64,000 nucleotides of DNA. It comes from Papaver somniferum. Its lineage: Eukaryota; Streptophyta; Magnoliopsida; Ranunculales; Papaveraceae. The translations under genes and the position numbers were made by a program. Numbering within the stretch: position 1 is the first letter of the stretch; every line of letters starts with the position of its first letter. The notes below the pieces were generated by a model that saw only the letters and a list, made by a program, of their open reading frames with translations, searched no databases and had not been told where the DNA came from. Of this stretch, positions 1-11,569 are shown piece after piece. Location: positions 187,014,813-187,078,812 of the forward strand of contig NC_039359.1 in NCBI RefSeq assembly GCF_003573695.1, given 5' to 3'.

Positions 1-16
1 TCTCGAGCCGCAATAC

Positions 17-301
17 ATGAACCCTAATGACTATTCATACATGCATCATTCATCGCAACGTGAAAATGAACATTTTGCTAGTGCCTCACTCACACAATCA
101 TCACTTATGGATCAAATAGAAGCTCGAATCACAGCTTTAGAAATGCAATCACATGAGGAATCTTTCACATCTAATTTTCTTAGGCAACCTGAAATCTATG
201 CATGTCCCGCATGTGGTAGTTTAGACCACCCTGTTGAGCATTGTCATATTTTGCATAATTTTAGGCAATCTAGAGAAAATCCAATGTATGAACGCCCATA
301 A
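17..301 (+). pseudogene. gag C-terminal fragment with CCHC zinc knuckle (element A)
   Basis: This is a 94-codon reading frame whose C-terminal third contains CPACGSLDHPVEHC, a C-x2-C-x4-H-x4-C retroviral-type zinc knuckle that in this family binds the RNA genome during packaging. The upstream part (residues about 25-45) looks like the short helical linker seen before gag knuckles in Athila/Tat-type elements. A stop at 299-301 ends the frame, but the same frame stays open beyond it towards the acidic ORF at 580. The original product was therefore probably a longer gag fusion that is now broken. The sister copy (element C) has lost the knuckle segment. Confidence 0.7.
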
Positions 302-579
302 ATTGTGAGAATGGTAGTCATTGGGACCATAATCAATCCTTTGAGGGTTGCGATCAATCTTTTATAAACCCTAATGACCATGCACACATGTACCAATCAC
401 CACAATTTGAACATGAAGAATTTTGTACTCCCATGAATTTAGACTCCACCACAGAAGCTTTCAGACTTAGTGAGCAAAACTTCGATAGATCTACATCACG
501 AATTCAGCTATTTAGATCAGATTTTGCTTCACCTACAAAAGGAGGAAATTCATGAGGAAATGTTGTTGTCCCTAATGAA

Positions 580-1587
580 GTGTCTAGTCCCATTCATATA
601 AATAATGTTGAATATGAACCTAATTTAGAGGAACATGAATCGACTAACGACACCACCACTTTTAATGAGGACCAATATGCATGCTACCATGATGATGATT
701 ATGATGATTATGATGATGTGTTAGAAGAACATGAAAATATTGTGGAACCTGTTGGTTCAATAACATATGGCTTCTCGCCCTCGACCTTCATGAATGTTGT
801 TTTTTCTAATACTCATTGTAATTCATATGATTTTGATATTGACATGGGATTCGTACAATTATTCTGTGAAGATGAGCATGACATAGGAATAGTTGAATCT
901 TCTGTAGACACTAATATGCATGAAAATATATTTGATGTGTCTGATTCTCTACCTAGGTCACATTGTGATATTTCTCCTGATTTGCCGATGCATGAGAATA
1001 AATTTGTTGATAATGTTGATGATTCTGAGTGTGAACTTGCCAATGTGATTGATGATTGTGAGCATGATGTGACATGTGTAGATGATTTAGGAGATTTTGA
1101 TTTGATTAATAATGACGCACCTATTCTCCTACATGAGTCACAATCTGTTGGCCTTCCACCCAACCTAGATTTGGTTTGTACCAATATTGTAAAACCAATT
1201 TTTCTGAAAATTCCCAACCTAGGTTTGGAACTGTGTGCTTCCCAAGTCCTCTTGGACTATTTTGCTTCCAAATATAATACATTTGAGGAACCACAGTTGG
1301 AAATTGCATGTTTGCCCGTCCCTAGCACAGTTCATTTCGAGCTAGACCTTTTGCATGATGAACCCCCAAAACTGCGCGATTTTGTTTTCAAAATTATATC
1401 TTCTGTAAAATCCAGGTTTGGGGGTAGCTCATTTTGTTTCACAGTTTCACTTGCGTTTCTTTCCTGTTATTATTGTGTGAAGCTGTTGAAATGTCTACAC
1501 TTCGTCTTTTGGGTTGATCCTCAACTCTTTAGATTGTTAGTGTATGGTGAATTTTTTGTATATAATCCAGTAGATAAAATTTCTTAA
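580..1587 (+). CDS. acidic ORF of unknown function in element A
   Basis: A 336-codon open frame beginning at a GTG codon. An in-frame stop at about 553-555 separates it from the gag frame, so a native ATG start is not evident. The N-terminal half is strongly acidic, with runs such as HDDDYDDYDDV and many DDCEHD-type motifs. The C-terminal half is hydrophobic and ends in a conserved-looking segment (FFVYNPVDKIS). I recognise no RT, protease, integrase or envelope signature. Element C carries a clearly homologous frame at 58500-59264 with about the same order of blocks (LDLVC, FLKIPNLGLELCASQVLLDY). C has a 1 bp deletion near the end that changes the last residues; A keeps the longer end. Function unknown. 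Confidence 0.55.
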   Translation: MSSPIHINNVEYEPNLEEHESTNDTTTFNEDQYACYHDDDYDDYDDVLEEHENIVEPVGSITYGFSPSTFMNVVFSNTHCNSYDFDIDMGFVQLFCEDEHDIGIVESSVDTNMHENIFDVSDSLPRSHCDISPDLPMHENKFVDNVDDSECELANVIDDCEHDVTCVDDLGDFDLINNDAPILLHESQSVGLPPNLDLVCTNIVKPIFLKIPNLGLELCASQVLLDYFASKYNTFEEPQLEIACLPVPSTVHFELDLLHDEPPKLRDFVFKIISSVKSRFGGSSFCFTVSLAFLSCYYCVKLLKCLHFVFWVDPQLFRLLVYGEFFVYNPVDKIS

Positions 1588-2310
1588 AAACCCCTTTTGT
1601 TCGTTTTGTATATATTTTGCTAATCCAATATGATCTCGGTTGAAATATGTTGGATTTTTGCCTTGAATAACGGAGTTTTAATTCTGCTTTCGCCGAAATC
1701 GGGTATTCTCTCTCCTTTTACTCTACTCAGCATGTTCCTCTTCATATATTGTTTTATAATTCTTTCCATATTTTGAAACATTGAGGACAATGTTTAGTTT
1801 AGGTTTGGGGGTATAGAGTAGATACCATGATAATATGCTATAATTGAAAACGAACTCCTTCTTCTTTTGAAAAAATCGAAAAAATTCAAAAAAATTAAAA
1901 AATGAAAAATCATAAAAAATGGAGCTCATTTACCTTGAAATGTTGACTCTTGTGCAAATATGTATTTTTATTAGGAGTCTTAGTCTAGATATTTAGGCAC
2001 CCTGATTCTAGCACAATTCACATAGTGATAAGAAATTTGCACGCGCACGATCTACCAATACATGTATGGCCTCGATCTTCAAGGTGTTGGATAGGAAGTT
2101 ACGATTGCCAATCACTTTAGAATACTGAACGAAACTTGACTAGCTTGTTCTTTGGTTGGTTGGGATAGAAGATGGAGGTTACATTAAGAAAGACAACCAT
2201 CGAATTTAACTGGGTGCATCAAAAAGGGCTACCTCTTGCAAAGTGTCATGTAATTTTTGTTTCCTTTTGTATATGTATCAAAAGTGTTTCCTTGTTCAAA
2301 AAAAAAAAAG

Positions 2311-2376
<66 letters not shown>

Positions 2377-2388
2377 TCAGAAAAATAT

Positions 2389-2435
<47 letters not shown>

Positions 2436-3055
2436 AGTATTTATCAATTCCATCCTCTCTTGTTCCAAAAATAAAAGAGAGTAGTAAATGTAAAAAGAGT
2501 CATGTAAATAGTCATCTTTTGTTGTTTCATTGTAATAAGCAAGGAGGGTGTATGCCATTGATGTACAACGCGAGCAATTGTGAAATACCTCCAACTCATT
2601 CACAATTCTCGTAAAGTCCGGACAGCTAGCTAGATTTCGACCTTGGTTCTTAGCCTGAGAAACTATCTCTTGGTGATTAGTAGTCATAACTTCAGATCTT
2701 TCTTTACACATGTGTAGATACACTTTACACTCTTATCACATGTCTTTTTTTGTTATCAGTGCTAGGATTGTGCCTTTGATAGCTAGATTGACATCTCCAT
2801 TTTGCTGTGAGCTTCTACTGTCTTGCACATGTCACATTTGATGGAATCTGAGCTTATATTTTGACCTAGAACTTTGTAGGTACGTTCTAAGCAAACCTTC
2901 ACGAGACTTCAACTCGTCCACTAGGGACACTTAGTGGTTTAAAAGGCTTAGTGCATACGCTAAATGCATTCGAGAGACCAGCGACAGTGGTATAGGTAGG
3001 ATTTCCTTAGTTTTGTTTTACTTGAGGACAAGTAAAATTCAGGTTTGGGGGTATT
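1588..3055 (+). other. 3' non-coding region and polypurine tract of element A
   Basis: About 1.5 kb of non-coding sequence between the acidic ORF and the LTR. It contains long A-rich runs (about 2298-2432). It ends in AGGTTTGGGGGTATT (3041-3055), the polypurine tract that primes plus-strand DNA synthesis, directly before the LTR. A near copy lies at 59265-60744 in element C, and parts recur inverted at 48740-50158 in element D. Lysine-rich open frames here are translations of the A runs and are not genes. Confidence 0.75.
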
Positions 3056-5060
3056 TGATGAGTGCTAAATAGTGCATATTTATATATATTTTGTTGGCAT
3101 TTAACTCATCTTTTGTGCATTAATTCTACATTTATCCCATATTCTGTATTTTCATTGTTTTCAAGAATAAATATTTTTCTTACTTAATTTTTCATTTTTA
3201 GGTAACAAATAAAATCTGGATGAAGTGAGGAGCAAAAAGAGCAGAAAAGTAGTGAAAAGCCGGGAGGAATTACGCAAGGAAGCCGCGAAGAATGTTGTGC
3301 ACAAGACCAAGAGGGTAGAAATGGGCTCAAGAAGGAGGAATTGTTCTTAAAGAAGTTATGGGCCTGGCATACCCAAGGCCCAAAACCCTTTCTCAAACCC
3401 ATTTCCACTACCCAAGCCCGTATCGGATTTCAGCCGTCAGATTGAAGCATCTCAGCATCCTACGGTCGCTCCATCGTCGCACATCAATCTCCGAAGCTCC
3501 TGCTTTACATCGCAGCGCCGATCTCCATCTTGGGCCGTCCATTTCGTTGTATTCCTCCATCCGACGGTCGCTACCCATAGCCTCCCACCTCATCGTTGGA
3601 TCCACCTACCATCGTCACATCCTACGGATCATCTCGCCAAACATCGACTCAGATAATCCCGCCTCACACCCTAGCACCAAAGCCTATACTACCACCCAAA
3701 CACCCCCTTCTTCCCAAAACTCGATCTCATCTTCCTCCACCCGACAGTTGCAGAGCTGCAACTGCAACACCATGTACGCCACCACCATCTCTTCCATCAC
3801 CACCTCGAGCTTCACCATCATCCAGCTCCCTAGTATTTCCCTTTCTTGTTCTTAGCATCAACCCTAGGTGCTACAGATAAGAAAGAGAAAAGCTAGGGCA
3901 TCAGTAGACTGAATTGGGAGCTGTGAGCGGAGCAGAGGAGGAGCAGAGGGAACATCAACAGGGCATGGGTCGAGCTTAATTCAGAAAATTGGTGAGAGAA
4001 TTTGATTTTCCCCAAAATTTTAGGGTTTCGAATTAGGGTTGTATTTTTGTTGTAAACTATAAATAGGAACTGATGTGTAGAGAGAAAACGGTTCTTGGGT
4101 TATCCTAGTTCCCCCTAAGTGGGTTAATTTCACTGTTTAATTTTAATGTTAATGTCTACTGTTAGTACTTGTCCTGTTTAGTGATAGGTTAGTATCATGT
4201 TCTAATTTAGTTTCTGAGGCAGGGAGAAACCCCTGATGAATGAAATTCCCTTGTGTGTTACTTCTCCTCAATGAAAGTTTAATGATAAGCATGCCTTAAT
4301 TTCTGAATTTTGCCAATTTGCTTTCACCTTGTATGTCAAGCATCCTAGGTAGTTTGGTTAACTCTTTGTCAAAATTCAAAGCTCTGTGTAAACTGTTATA
4401 GCTCAATCTGTGATTACTTGTGCTTTAGACAGACAAGTAATGCTAGGGAATTGACATGTTAGCTGAAATTGAGTCATCACAGTGGTTAGTGATTGTTTCA
4501 CACATTCAAAGTGGTTTGAGGCTAGAACCTCTATAGCCATTTGATGAAAAAGAGGATAAGTTTATCAAACTAGGGAATTAGATGCATCTAGGTGGTGGAA
4601 TTGAAGCCTTAGTTTCTGTCACTCATCCACAACTGTCCATTGTTTCTTTTGTTGTATTTTTTTTGTTTACTATCTTTGCTTCTTTACTTCTTTACTGTTT
4701 TCATGATCAATTCACTCCATTTTGTTGTTTCCTTAACTTATGTTGCTCCTTCACTCACTGTTTAGTAGTGCTCAAAACACCACAAACAACTCTCACAGCC
4801 CACTGTTCACTTTCACAACCTCAGTCCATAACCCACAAATCATCTCATCCATTGTCCAAGATCCCACAGCTCATTATTTTTATGTCCATTAAGACCACTG
4901 CTACTTACAAACCCAACAAAGCCCAGTTAGCTAGCAAGATTAAGAAAAAAATAGCAAATTTGCCCACCTTGTCCCTGCGGATCGACCCGTATTTGCACCA
5001 CACTACTTTCCGACACCGTGCACTTGCGGTTATTTCCGTGACTCTTTTAGAGAGCCACCA
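3056..5060 (+). repeat. 3' LTR of element A
   Basis: The LTR begins TGATGAGTGC immediately after the polypurine tract and ends CCACCA, giving TG...CA termini and 2005 bp. It aligns along most of its length with the 2.6 kb LTRs of element C, including the plant-gypsy U5 signature GGATCGACCCGTA and GTGCACTTGCGG near the right end. A TATAAATA box is at 4058-4065. Several proline- and serine-rich open frames inside it are not genes, because they recur only where the LTR recurs. CGAAG at 5061-5065 would be the target-site copy if the insertion is intact. Confidence 0.85.
4058..4065 (+). promoter_or_regulatory. TATA box of the element A LTR
   Basis: TATAAATA sits about 1 kb into the LTR, the expected position for the U3/R promoter. 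Element C has TATAAAAG at the comparable place in each of its LTRs. Confidence 0.55.
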
Positions 5061-6063
5061 CGAAGCGCTGACATTCTTCACACCGTCGGGACATCCTCGC
5101 GGCATCCTGTATCATTGTCGGCCAGTAATATCCTTGCGTTTTTGCTTTGTCAGCTAGTGATCTCATGCCGCTATGATTCCCCGCGTCACCATAATGGATA
5201 TCGTTTAGAATTCGATGCCCCTCTTTCCGGGACAAGCAACGTAGTAATGGTCCGAGGAAGGATTTCTTGTACAGGACCCCATCCCGAAGATCATATCTTC
5301 CTACTTTGGAGAGTATCTTCCTAGCTTGTTTCTGATCCGCAGGTAAGCTTCCCTTTTCGAGAAAGGCATGGATCATCACTCTCCAGTCATCTTCGTTGCT
5401 GAAGTCTTCATCTTGATTTGCTCTTGACAGGATATCTTCTTCGTCAAAATCGTTATGGATGTCTTCTCCTACCTGGCCTTCGATATTTTCTTCCACTGTA
5501 TCTTGATTGGTAGCGAAGGAGAATTGAGATGCAATCGAAGGCTCGTATACCCTTGCTATTTTAATAGCTTCAACGTTTTTATCCCTCAGCATGGATGATA
5601 TATATGCTAGGGCATCCGCGTGCCTGAGGTCCCTTCTGCATAAGTGCCGGAACTTGATGTTCGGGATTTGCGATGCCAATGTTTGGACCAATGCCATGTA
5701 AGCTGAGAGGGTGTCATCGTACACATTATACTCAAGCCCTATTTTCCGTATGACAAGCTGCGAATCACTTGTCAGCCTTACATCGGTTACCCCCATCTCT
5801 ATTATTATACGGAGGGCATGTACGACAGATTCGTATTCAACGATGTTGTTGGTATGCTCTTTGAATTCTAACCTAAGTGCCTGTATAATCCTTTCTCCGG
5901 TTGGGGTGATGATGACAATTCCTATTCCTGCTCCTTCCTTATTTTTGAATCCGTCGACGAAGACTTCCCATTGTCTTTTGACTCGCGGGTTCGAGGATAT
6001 CCATTGGATCCTTGTTTTCTTCCTCGGCTTCTGGTATTCCCTTAATCTCTTCGTCGTTGTCAA
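5061..6063 (-). pseudogene. second RNase H plus integrase N-terminus of element B (truncated)
   Basis: The frame begins near WEVFVDGFKNKEGAGIGI. This is an RNase H fold with the catalytic Asp in VDG, Glu in NNIVEYE, Asp in TSDSQLV and Asp in HADALA, and it matches the additional archaeal-type RNase H found in Tat elements. It continues into an integrase HHCC finger (HYGDAGNHSG ... CEECQRF). The coding sequence is cut within the codon after CQRF, and the following triplets to the stop come from the inserted LTR of element A. The frame overlaps the RT frame at 5939-6063 in a different phase, so a frameshift now separates parts of one original polyprotein. Confidence 0.8.
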
Positions 6064-7537
6064 GGGGGAGGTCTGCTAAGAAATCCGCCAGAACTTGGGA
6101 CTTCCGAGAATGTTGAATTTCATGAATGATGTTGAATTGGTCCAGATGGGTGTTCCATTTGGCTATTCTGCCCACTTTTCCCGTGCTTTTGAGGACTGCT
6201 TCCAATAGTGCTTTACATGGGACCCTGACGAGGTGAGTTAGGAAGTAGGTTCTCAGCTTTTGAGTAGCCCATACCAATGCGAGGATGAGATGTTCGATCT
6301 TGGTATAGTTCCTTTCCGCAGAATTGAGGGTCTTGCTGACGTAATAGATAGGTTGTTCTATCTTCGTATTGGTTTTGACCAACACTGCGCTGACTGCGTC
6401 TTCTGTTGCTGCTATGTACAATGCCAAAACCTCATCAGGATCTGGCTTGTGCAGGATCGGAATTGAAGCTAGGTGTTCTTTGATTTTTTGGAATGCTTCC
6501 TCGCATTCAACGGTCCATTCGAACCTGCTCCCTTTTTTGAGAATATTGAAGAAATGTTTGCATTTGTCCGAGGATCGGGCAATAAATCTGCCCAAAGCTG
6601 CTATGGATCCATTGAGTTTCTGTACTTCCTTTAAATTCTTCGGGGACGACATTTCTACTATGGCCTGAATCTTTGCTGGGTCTACCTCGATTCCCCTTTT
6701 TGTTACCGGATACTCGAGGAATTTCCCCGAGGTGACACCGAAAGTACAGTTCTCCGGATTCACTTTCATGTGATGTTTTCTCATTGCTTCGAAGATATTT
6801 CTCAGATCCTGGTGGTGATCTTTGCGCAGCTTACTTTTGACGAGCATGTCGTCAACGTAGACTTCTAAGGTTCCTCCAATCCATGGCTTGAAGATAGCAT
6901 CGACCATTCTTTGGTATGTTGCCCCTGCGTTTCGAAGTCCGAAGGGCATTCTAGTGTAGCAATAAAGGCCATGTGGGGTGTAGAACGCGGTGTGTGGCTG
7001 ATCTACTTCTGCCAGGGCTACTTGGTTGTAGACAGAATGTCCATCCATGAATGACAGTTCTTCATATCCTTCTACTGCTTCTACCAGCTGATCTATGCTT
7101 GGCAGGGGATAGCTGTCCTTTGGACATGCCTTGTTGAGATTACTAAAGTCGATGCATATTCTAACCCCTCCATTTTTCTTAGGAACAATGACCATGTTAG
7201 AGATCCAGGTAGGGTACTTGACTTCCTTGATAAATCCTGCGTCTAGTAGTTTCCGAAGTTCTGTTTCTACTGCCTCGTGATACTCTGGAGCTACTTTTCG
7301 TATTTTCTTCCTGAACGGGGGCGTGCCCGGTTTGATGCGTAGCTCGTGTTGGATTACTTTCAGGTCAATCCCCGTCATATCTCCTAGCTTCCAGGCGAAC
7401 ACATCCGCGTATTCCTTAAGTAATTTGGTTAAAGAATCTTCTCTTCCTTCGTCCATTATGGTCCCTATTTTGATCATCTTCGGACTTTCTTCCGTTCCTA
7501 TGTTGATTTCTTTTACGGGCTCCACTGGTGTGAACAC
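5939..7537 (-). pseudogene. reverse transcriptase-RNase H of element B
   Basis: A 532-codon open frame with the gypsy RT blocks in order: VRICIDFSNLNKACPKDSYP (about residue 125), SFMDGHSVYNQ, the MPFGLRNAGATYQRM block, and YVDD (VYVDDMLVKSK), which holds the catalytic aspartates. An RNase H domain follows (EQPIYYVSKTLNSAERNYT). The conserved YSGYNQ block reads HSVYNQ, a sign of decay. The frame starts at a GTG and is open from upstream, as expected for an internal polyprotein part. It replicates the element RNA into DNA in cytoplasmic particles when functional. Confidence 0.85.
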
Positions 7538-7712
7538 AGGCTTCGGATTTCCGAGGACTGGGACGTTCTTTAGTTGCTATTTAGCGTGTTTCTGTCCTTC
7601 GTTGGTTGTTGAAGTACTTGTCTCTGTGCTTAGGACATTATCATCTTTCGTCAAGCCCTTCCCTGTAGTTTCCTTGAGGAACAGGTCTATGTCCTTCTCT
7701 TTCGCGGTTTCT

Positions 7713-8233
7713 TTATTTTTTACTCTTCGGATTTTTCTGCTCTTCTTGCTCGTTGTTGATATGATCCTGAGTGGCCTGGCACTCTCTCGTAGTGACCCGA
7801 TCTCCCTTGATTTCCATTACTCCCTCAGGTGGGAATCTGAGATATTGGTGGTACGTTGCCGCAACTCCTTTGAGTTTATGTATCCATTTTCGTCCAATAA
7901 TAGCGTTGTAGGGGGAAGGGGTGTCCACCACACTGAATCGGGTTTCAGTTTCATGGGCCCTGCGTTAACCTGCAACACGATGTCTCCCAAGGGCTTCGTG
8001 GTGCTCCATTGAATCCGTAGATGTGTGTAATAAGAGGTCATTAACTGTTCATCATGGAGCTTCATCCGTTTGAATGCATCGTAAAATAGGACGTTTACGG
8101 AGCTTCCCCCGTCTATGAGGATCTTTTTGAGGTTACATCCAGCTACTGGTAGTGTTAGGACCAAGGGATCGTTATGGTCTTCCATATCTTCTTCGATATC
8201 TCGGCATCGAAGATGATAGGAGATTCCATCCAC
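7713..8233 (-). pseudogene. aspartic protease region of element B
   Basis: Two overlapping frames (8233-7817 and 7931-7713) together give the Tat-type protease. ILIDGGSSVNVLF carries the catalytic Asp-Gly pair, followed after a frameshift by PSPYNAIIGRKWIHKLKG, a block typical of the C-terminal half of this protease. It would cleave gag-pol into mature proteins. It sits between gag and RT, the usual order. The frameshift makes it non-functional as read. Confidence 0.75.
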
Positions 8234-8476
8234 TCTTCGTGCTCGTCCACCACTATCCCATCGACCTTATACAATTCGCAGCGGTCTTCGAATTGCTTCC
8301 GTAACCTCTTTCCTATCTGCGCTGTAAGTGAGGGCCCTGTGGCTTCAGAACACGAGATGGTGTTGAGTTTTTTCCTTCCGGAAGTTGGACTGGTTTGGTT
8401 CGCTTGGATCTATCCTCGGTAACATCCTTTCGTACGTAATGTTTGAGCTCTCCCGCATCAATTAATTTTTGGATCA

Positions 8477-10260
8477 TTATTTTAAGGTTCTTGCACTTTT
8501 CGGTCTGGTGTCCGTTGAAACAATGATATTCACAGTAATCTTTAGACTTCTCGGATCTCGGGGGCTGCTTTCCCTTAGACCATGGCCACTCCAGTTTTCC
8601 CTCCCTTTGATCTCTCGTAGGATACGAGCATAGCTAGCGTTGAGTTTCGTGTAAACTTGATCTTCGAATTTTCGGTCACCTGTTCTTCGTTCATCCCTTC
8701 GTTCCTTCCTATCTTCGTGAGGTCTCTCCACTGAGCAACTCCTTTTGGCCCCATTGGTTTGTTCGCTGAATTGGTGCGGTGAGATCTCTGCGGATATGCC
8801 CTCGGGTTTTCCCGTTGAATTTCTTCAAGTCGAGCGTGCTTTTCGATAATTATTCGAAGATCTCCCTCTGTCTTAGGCACGCTTCCATGAATTCAACAAA
8901 TAGGGGACTCATTCGGTCTAATCCCCATTTGTAGCAATTGATGCTTACCACTGGGTCCACGCTCCCTATGGCTTGGCAGATCTTGTGCCATCTGTTAGTG
9001 TACTCCCTCGTGGTTTCCTTGTAGCCAATCGCTAGTGAAAAGAGCTTATCCATTCCGGTGTTTACAGTCTTGTTGTACATGTATGTTCTTAAGAATTTTC
9101 TGCGAGTTGGTCGTATGAGTGGATGGAGTTGGTGGCAGATTATCAAACCATGATAATGCCGATCCCTTCAGGCTTGACGGGAAGTATCTGCAGAGTACGG
9201 CGTCGTTCTGACCCCATCTAGCTAAGACACGGTTGTATACCGAATATGTGCAGGGTCGCTGGATCCATCATAGCATTCGAACGTTGGGACAGGGCATTTC
9301 AGTGGAATAGGGGTGTTGGCCAAGCGATGAGTTAAGGGCGTAGAGTTAGCTTCTCTCATGACCTCTTCTAACCCCCCCGCCTTGTTATTTTTAATTGCCT
9401 GATCTCGGCCATCATTCATCTCGTAGCTCTTCCATCGCGCGGTGGTGCCCTAAGTTCTTCTGCTCGTTACCGTCTGATTCTCCGTCGTCATAATCCGGGT
9501 CGGATACGCTACTTCCCCTAGTCGCGTCTCCATTAGCCGCTATGACGACTTCGGTCTCGGTTTGGCTCTGGTGCTTTGGAATTTGCTTCATCAAGTTGTT
9601 GGCTGGTCTTCGTGCTTAGAGCAATCCGCTCCTTTAAATCTTGATTTTCTCTGGCCAACAGGGCTACAGCATCTGCGTAAACCTGCTGGCTCTTCTTCAT
9701 TCTCAAGCTCAGCCATCAGTGATGTGATTGGTTGGACCCTGATTGGGAGTCCCGCGTGCCACTACGGCCATGGTGCCGCCTTCCTCTACGGTCTGCACTA
9801 AAGGTGGCAGAGGTTCAGCTTCGGTTGCTGGCATTTCCAAAGGGGTGAGTGCCCCTCTGCGGTGCTAGAGCCGCCGGTATGGTTTGATTTTGATCATTTG
9901 TTGGTGGCATTCCGAAAGTTGGAAGGTGCACGGGTTGGAATGTTCTGGATTCATCCACCCTTTCTCTTGGTTGATGAAGTTGATTCATAGCGCAAGTTTT
10001 GCTAGCCTCTGCAGCCTTCGGGACTACCGCAGCCGCACCGTACTTTGTCGCCGCTGCTCTGAGAGCCGCGCTGCAACTGAATTAGCGTTCATAGGTGAAG
10101 TGATTTCCGCAGTATCTTGCCTTTGACTGGTCATTTTAGCTTTGTCTCCTTTCTGCTTGCTTCGGGTGATGACCGGGGTTGTCCTGGGTGTTTCCTTTGA
10201 CAAAGCTTTGGATTTTCCCGCTTCCTGCGTCTTTTCCATCACGGGTCCTTTTGTCGACAA
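8477..10260 (-). pseudogene. gag of element B, frameshifted
   Basis: A chain of short minus-strand frames gives pieces of a Tat-type gag. The N-terminal basic and Ser/Thr-rich region begins near an ATG at 10260. A capsid-like segment (9146-8850) has YKETTREYTNRWHKICQAI. A C-terminal linker has LNASYARILREIKGRENW just before the degenerate zinc-binding segment. At least three frameshifts or stops separate the pieces. No intact gag can be read. The assignment rests on order next to protease and on these typical blocks. Confidence 0.7.
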
Positions 10261-10694
10261 TGAAATCTCGCAGAAACTCGCCTTCTTTACTCACAATCCG
10301 TTCTTTCTGCACAAGGGAATTTTAAACAGCGAAAAACGGGAATATCCGCGTGAATCGGGTTAGTTGGCGAAATATATTCTTCCAGGAGAGGATTAATACA
10401 TACGAGTTACAATACACGGGTTAAAGTTTTATTAAAAGAGATCCTTTTTAAAAAATGCAAGTAGATCCTTTAAAAAACTACATAAACCCCCCCGAGAGAC
10501 AGGTTCGCACGAGATCTAAAGAAAAACGTAAATCCATGGATCAAAACAATAAATCTTATCGAAGATAATAGGTGTGTTTTTGAATATAATAAAGTTAACA
10601 AATGATCTATACGGTCCGAGATAATAAATCAGAGCAATCATATGCTAGTTTAAGATGAAACCACAGGACAAGATAAATCTTTTACCGGGACGAA

Positions 10695-10713
10695 GTCCCT
10701 GTTTCTAGCGCCA
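10695..10713 (-). other. primer-binding site of element B
   Basis: On the minus strand TGGCGCTAGAAACAGGGAC follows the LTR end (...CACA, then ATT). TGGCGC at this spacing is typical of plant gypsy primer sites. I do not assign the tRNA. Confidence 0.55.
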
Positions 10714-10716
10714 AAT

Positions 10717-11500
10717 TGTGAACGCTCAAATCACGAAGACATCCGAGCGCTCACAACAAATCATCGTAATCTATAGTGATTTGTGATGATGATATCTTAG
10801 TGTTGATTCCTTGGCTCAAAACCTTCGGATTTATCACAGCCTCATCTAACAACTCCATGCGGCGCGTTTGCGCACGGGATATAGGTAAAAACAAAGAAAA
10901 CAATACATACAAGTAAAGATCCATGGGGTTAGGCAAATATAAAGTGCTGAAATATAAACAAGATCGAGGTTTACGTGGTTCAGCACTAAGGCCTACGTCC
11001 ACGGGGTTTGTTGTTTCACTATGTTATTCACGGTTACAAGAGTAGTCGAATGACTTTTGGGGTTTACATGTATTTTCCCTTCTAAAGGATTAACTTACAC
11101 TCGAAATCTATCTCTCCTTTCTTTCCTGATTTTCCGCTCCCCTTTCCTCTTGGTGGAGGGGGTATTTATAGGGTTAGAGTGTGGGACCCATTTCTGAAGG
11201 CCGTTGGAACCTTATCTTCTAGTGTCTTGTGTCCATCACGCAGAGGTCTGCGTTTGCCATTTGATCACGCAGAGACATCCTTGCTCGTCCCACGGGTTGA
11301 TCGACACGTATAATGCTCAGAGTGTTTAATGAGGGTAGTTGAGATGCCTGCTCGTGTCAGACAAGTGTCTTCTGCCCCTGTCACGTCCGTGTCAGCTAAC
11401 TTTCTCTCCACCGTTGATCTTAGCTTCTTTTGGGGATGAGATAAAGTAACTCCTTGGGGTTTATTTGGTGTTCCATAGTGCATCGTATTTTGATGTCTTG
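10717..11500 (-). repeat. 5' LTR of element B
   Basis: The LTR inner end is TGTGAACGC at 10717 (minus strand ...GCGTTCACA). A minus-strand TATAAATA box is at 11163-11170 with transcription running left towards gag. The outer end is uncertain, somewhere between about 11480 and 11570, because the partner LTR is outside the window. Confidence 0.6.
11163..11170 (-). promoter_or_regulatory. TATA box of the element B LTR
   Basis: Plus-strand TATTTATA reads TATAAATA on the coding strand of the element, within the LTR and upstream of the primer site. Confidence 0.5.
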
Positions 11501-11569
11501 GTCTGCATGCTTTCCACGTATCTTTCTATATACACTTGTATGATGGTGGGATATATGTATACACAAAAA

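Larger units (their letters stand above)
1..5060 (+). mobile_element. Element A: 3' part of a non-autonomous Ty3/gypsy LTR retrotransposon
   Basis: The window opens inside an LTR retrotransposon. It holds a gag zinc-knuckle remnant, an acidic ORF of unknown function, a long 3' non-coding region with poly-A tracts, a polypurine tract and a 3' LTR. No protease, RT or integrase lies between gag and the LTR. The same layout and closely similar sequence occur in the complete element at 54419-63364, so both belong to one family. The right end reads ...AGAGCCACCA and is followed directly by integrase coding sequence of a minus-strand gypsy element, so A is nested in that element. The 5' half of A lies outside the window, so its target duplication cannot be confirmed. 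Confidence 0.85.
5061..11500 (-). mobile_element. Element B: Tat-lineage Ty3/gypsy retrotransposon, interrupted
   Basis: Reading leftwards on the minus strand: 5' LTR (10717 to about 11500), primer-binding site, gag, protease, reverse transcriptase, RNase H, a second RNase H-like domain, and the integrase zinc finger. The integrase is cut after CEECQRF by element A. A dual RNase H after RT is characteristic of the Tat/Ogre/Retand lineage. Several frameshifts and stops show that it is dead. The rest of integrase and the 3' LTR must lie beyond the left edge of the window. The right boundary is approximate because I could not define the LTR end by a target duplication. Confidence 0.85.

Noticed and set aside
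2172..2614. Lysine-rich open frames (up to 123 codons)
   Set aside because: They are translations of poly-A tracts in the 3' non-coding region of element A. The copy in element C (59954-60166) differs in frame and length.
3358..3880. Proline/serine-rich frames, also at 54723-55239 and 61049-61565
   Set aside because: They recur only because the LTR recurs. They have no domain and no selection signal apart from LTR identity.
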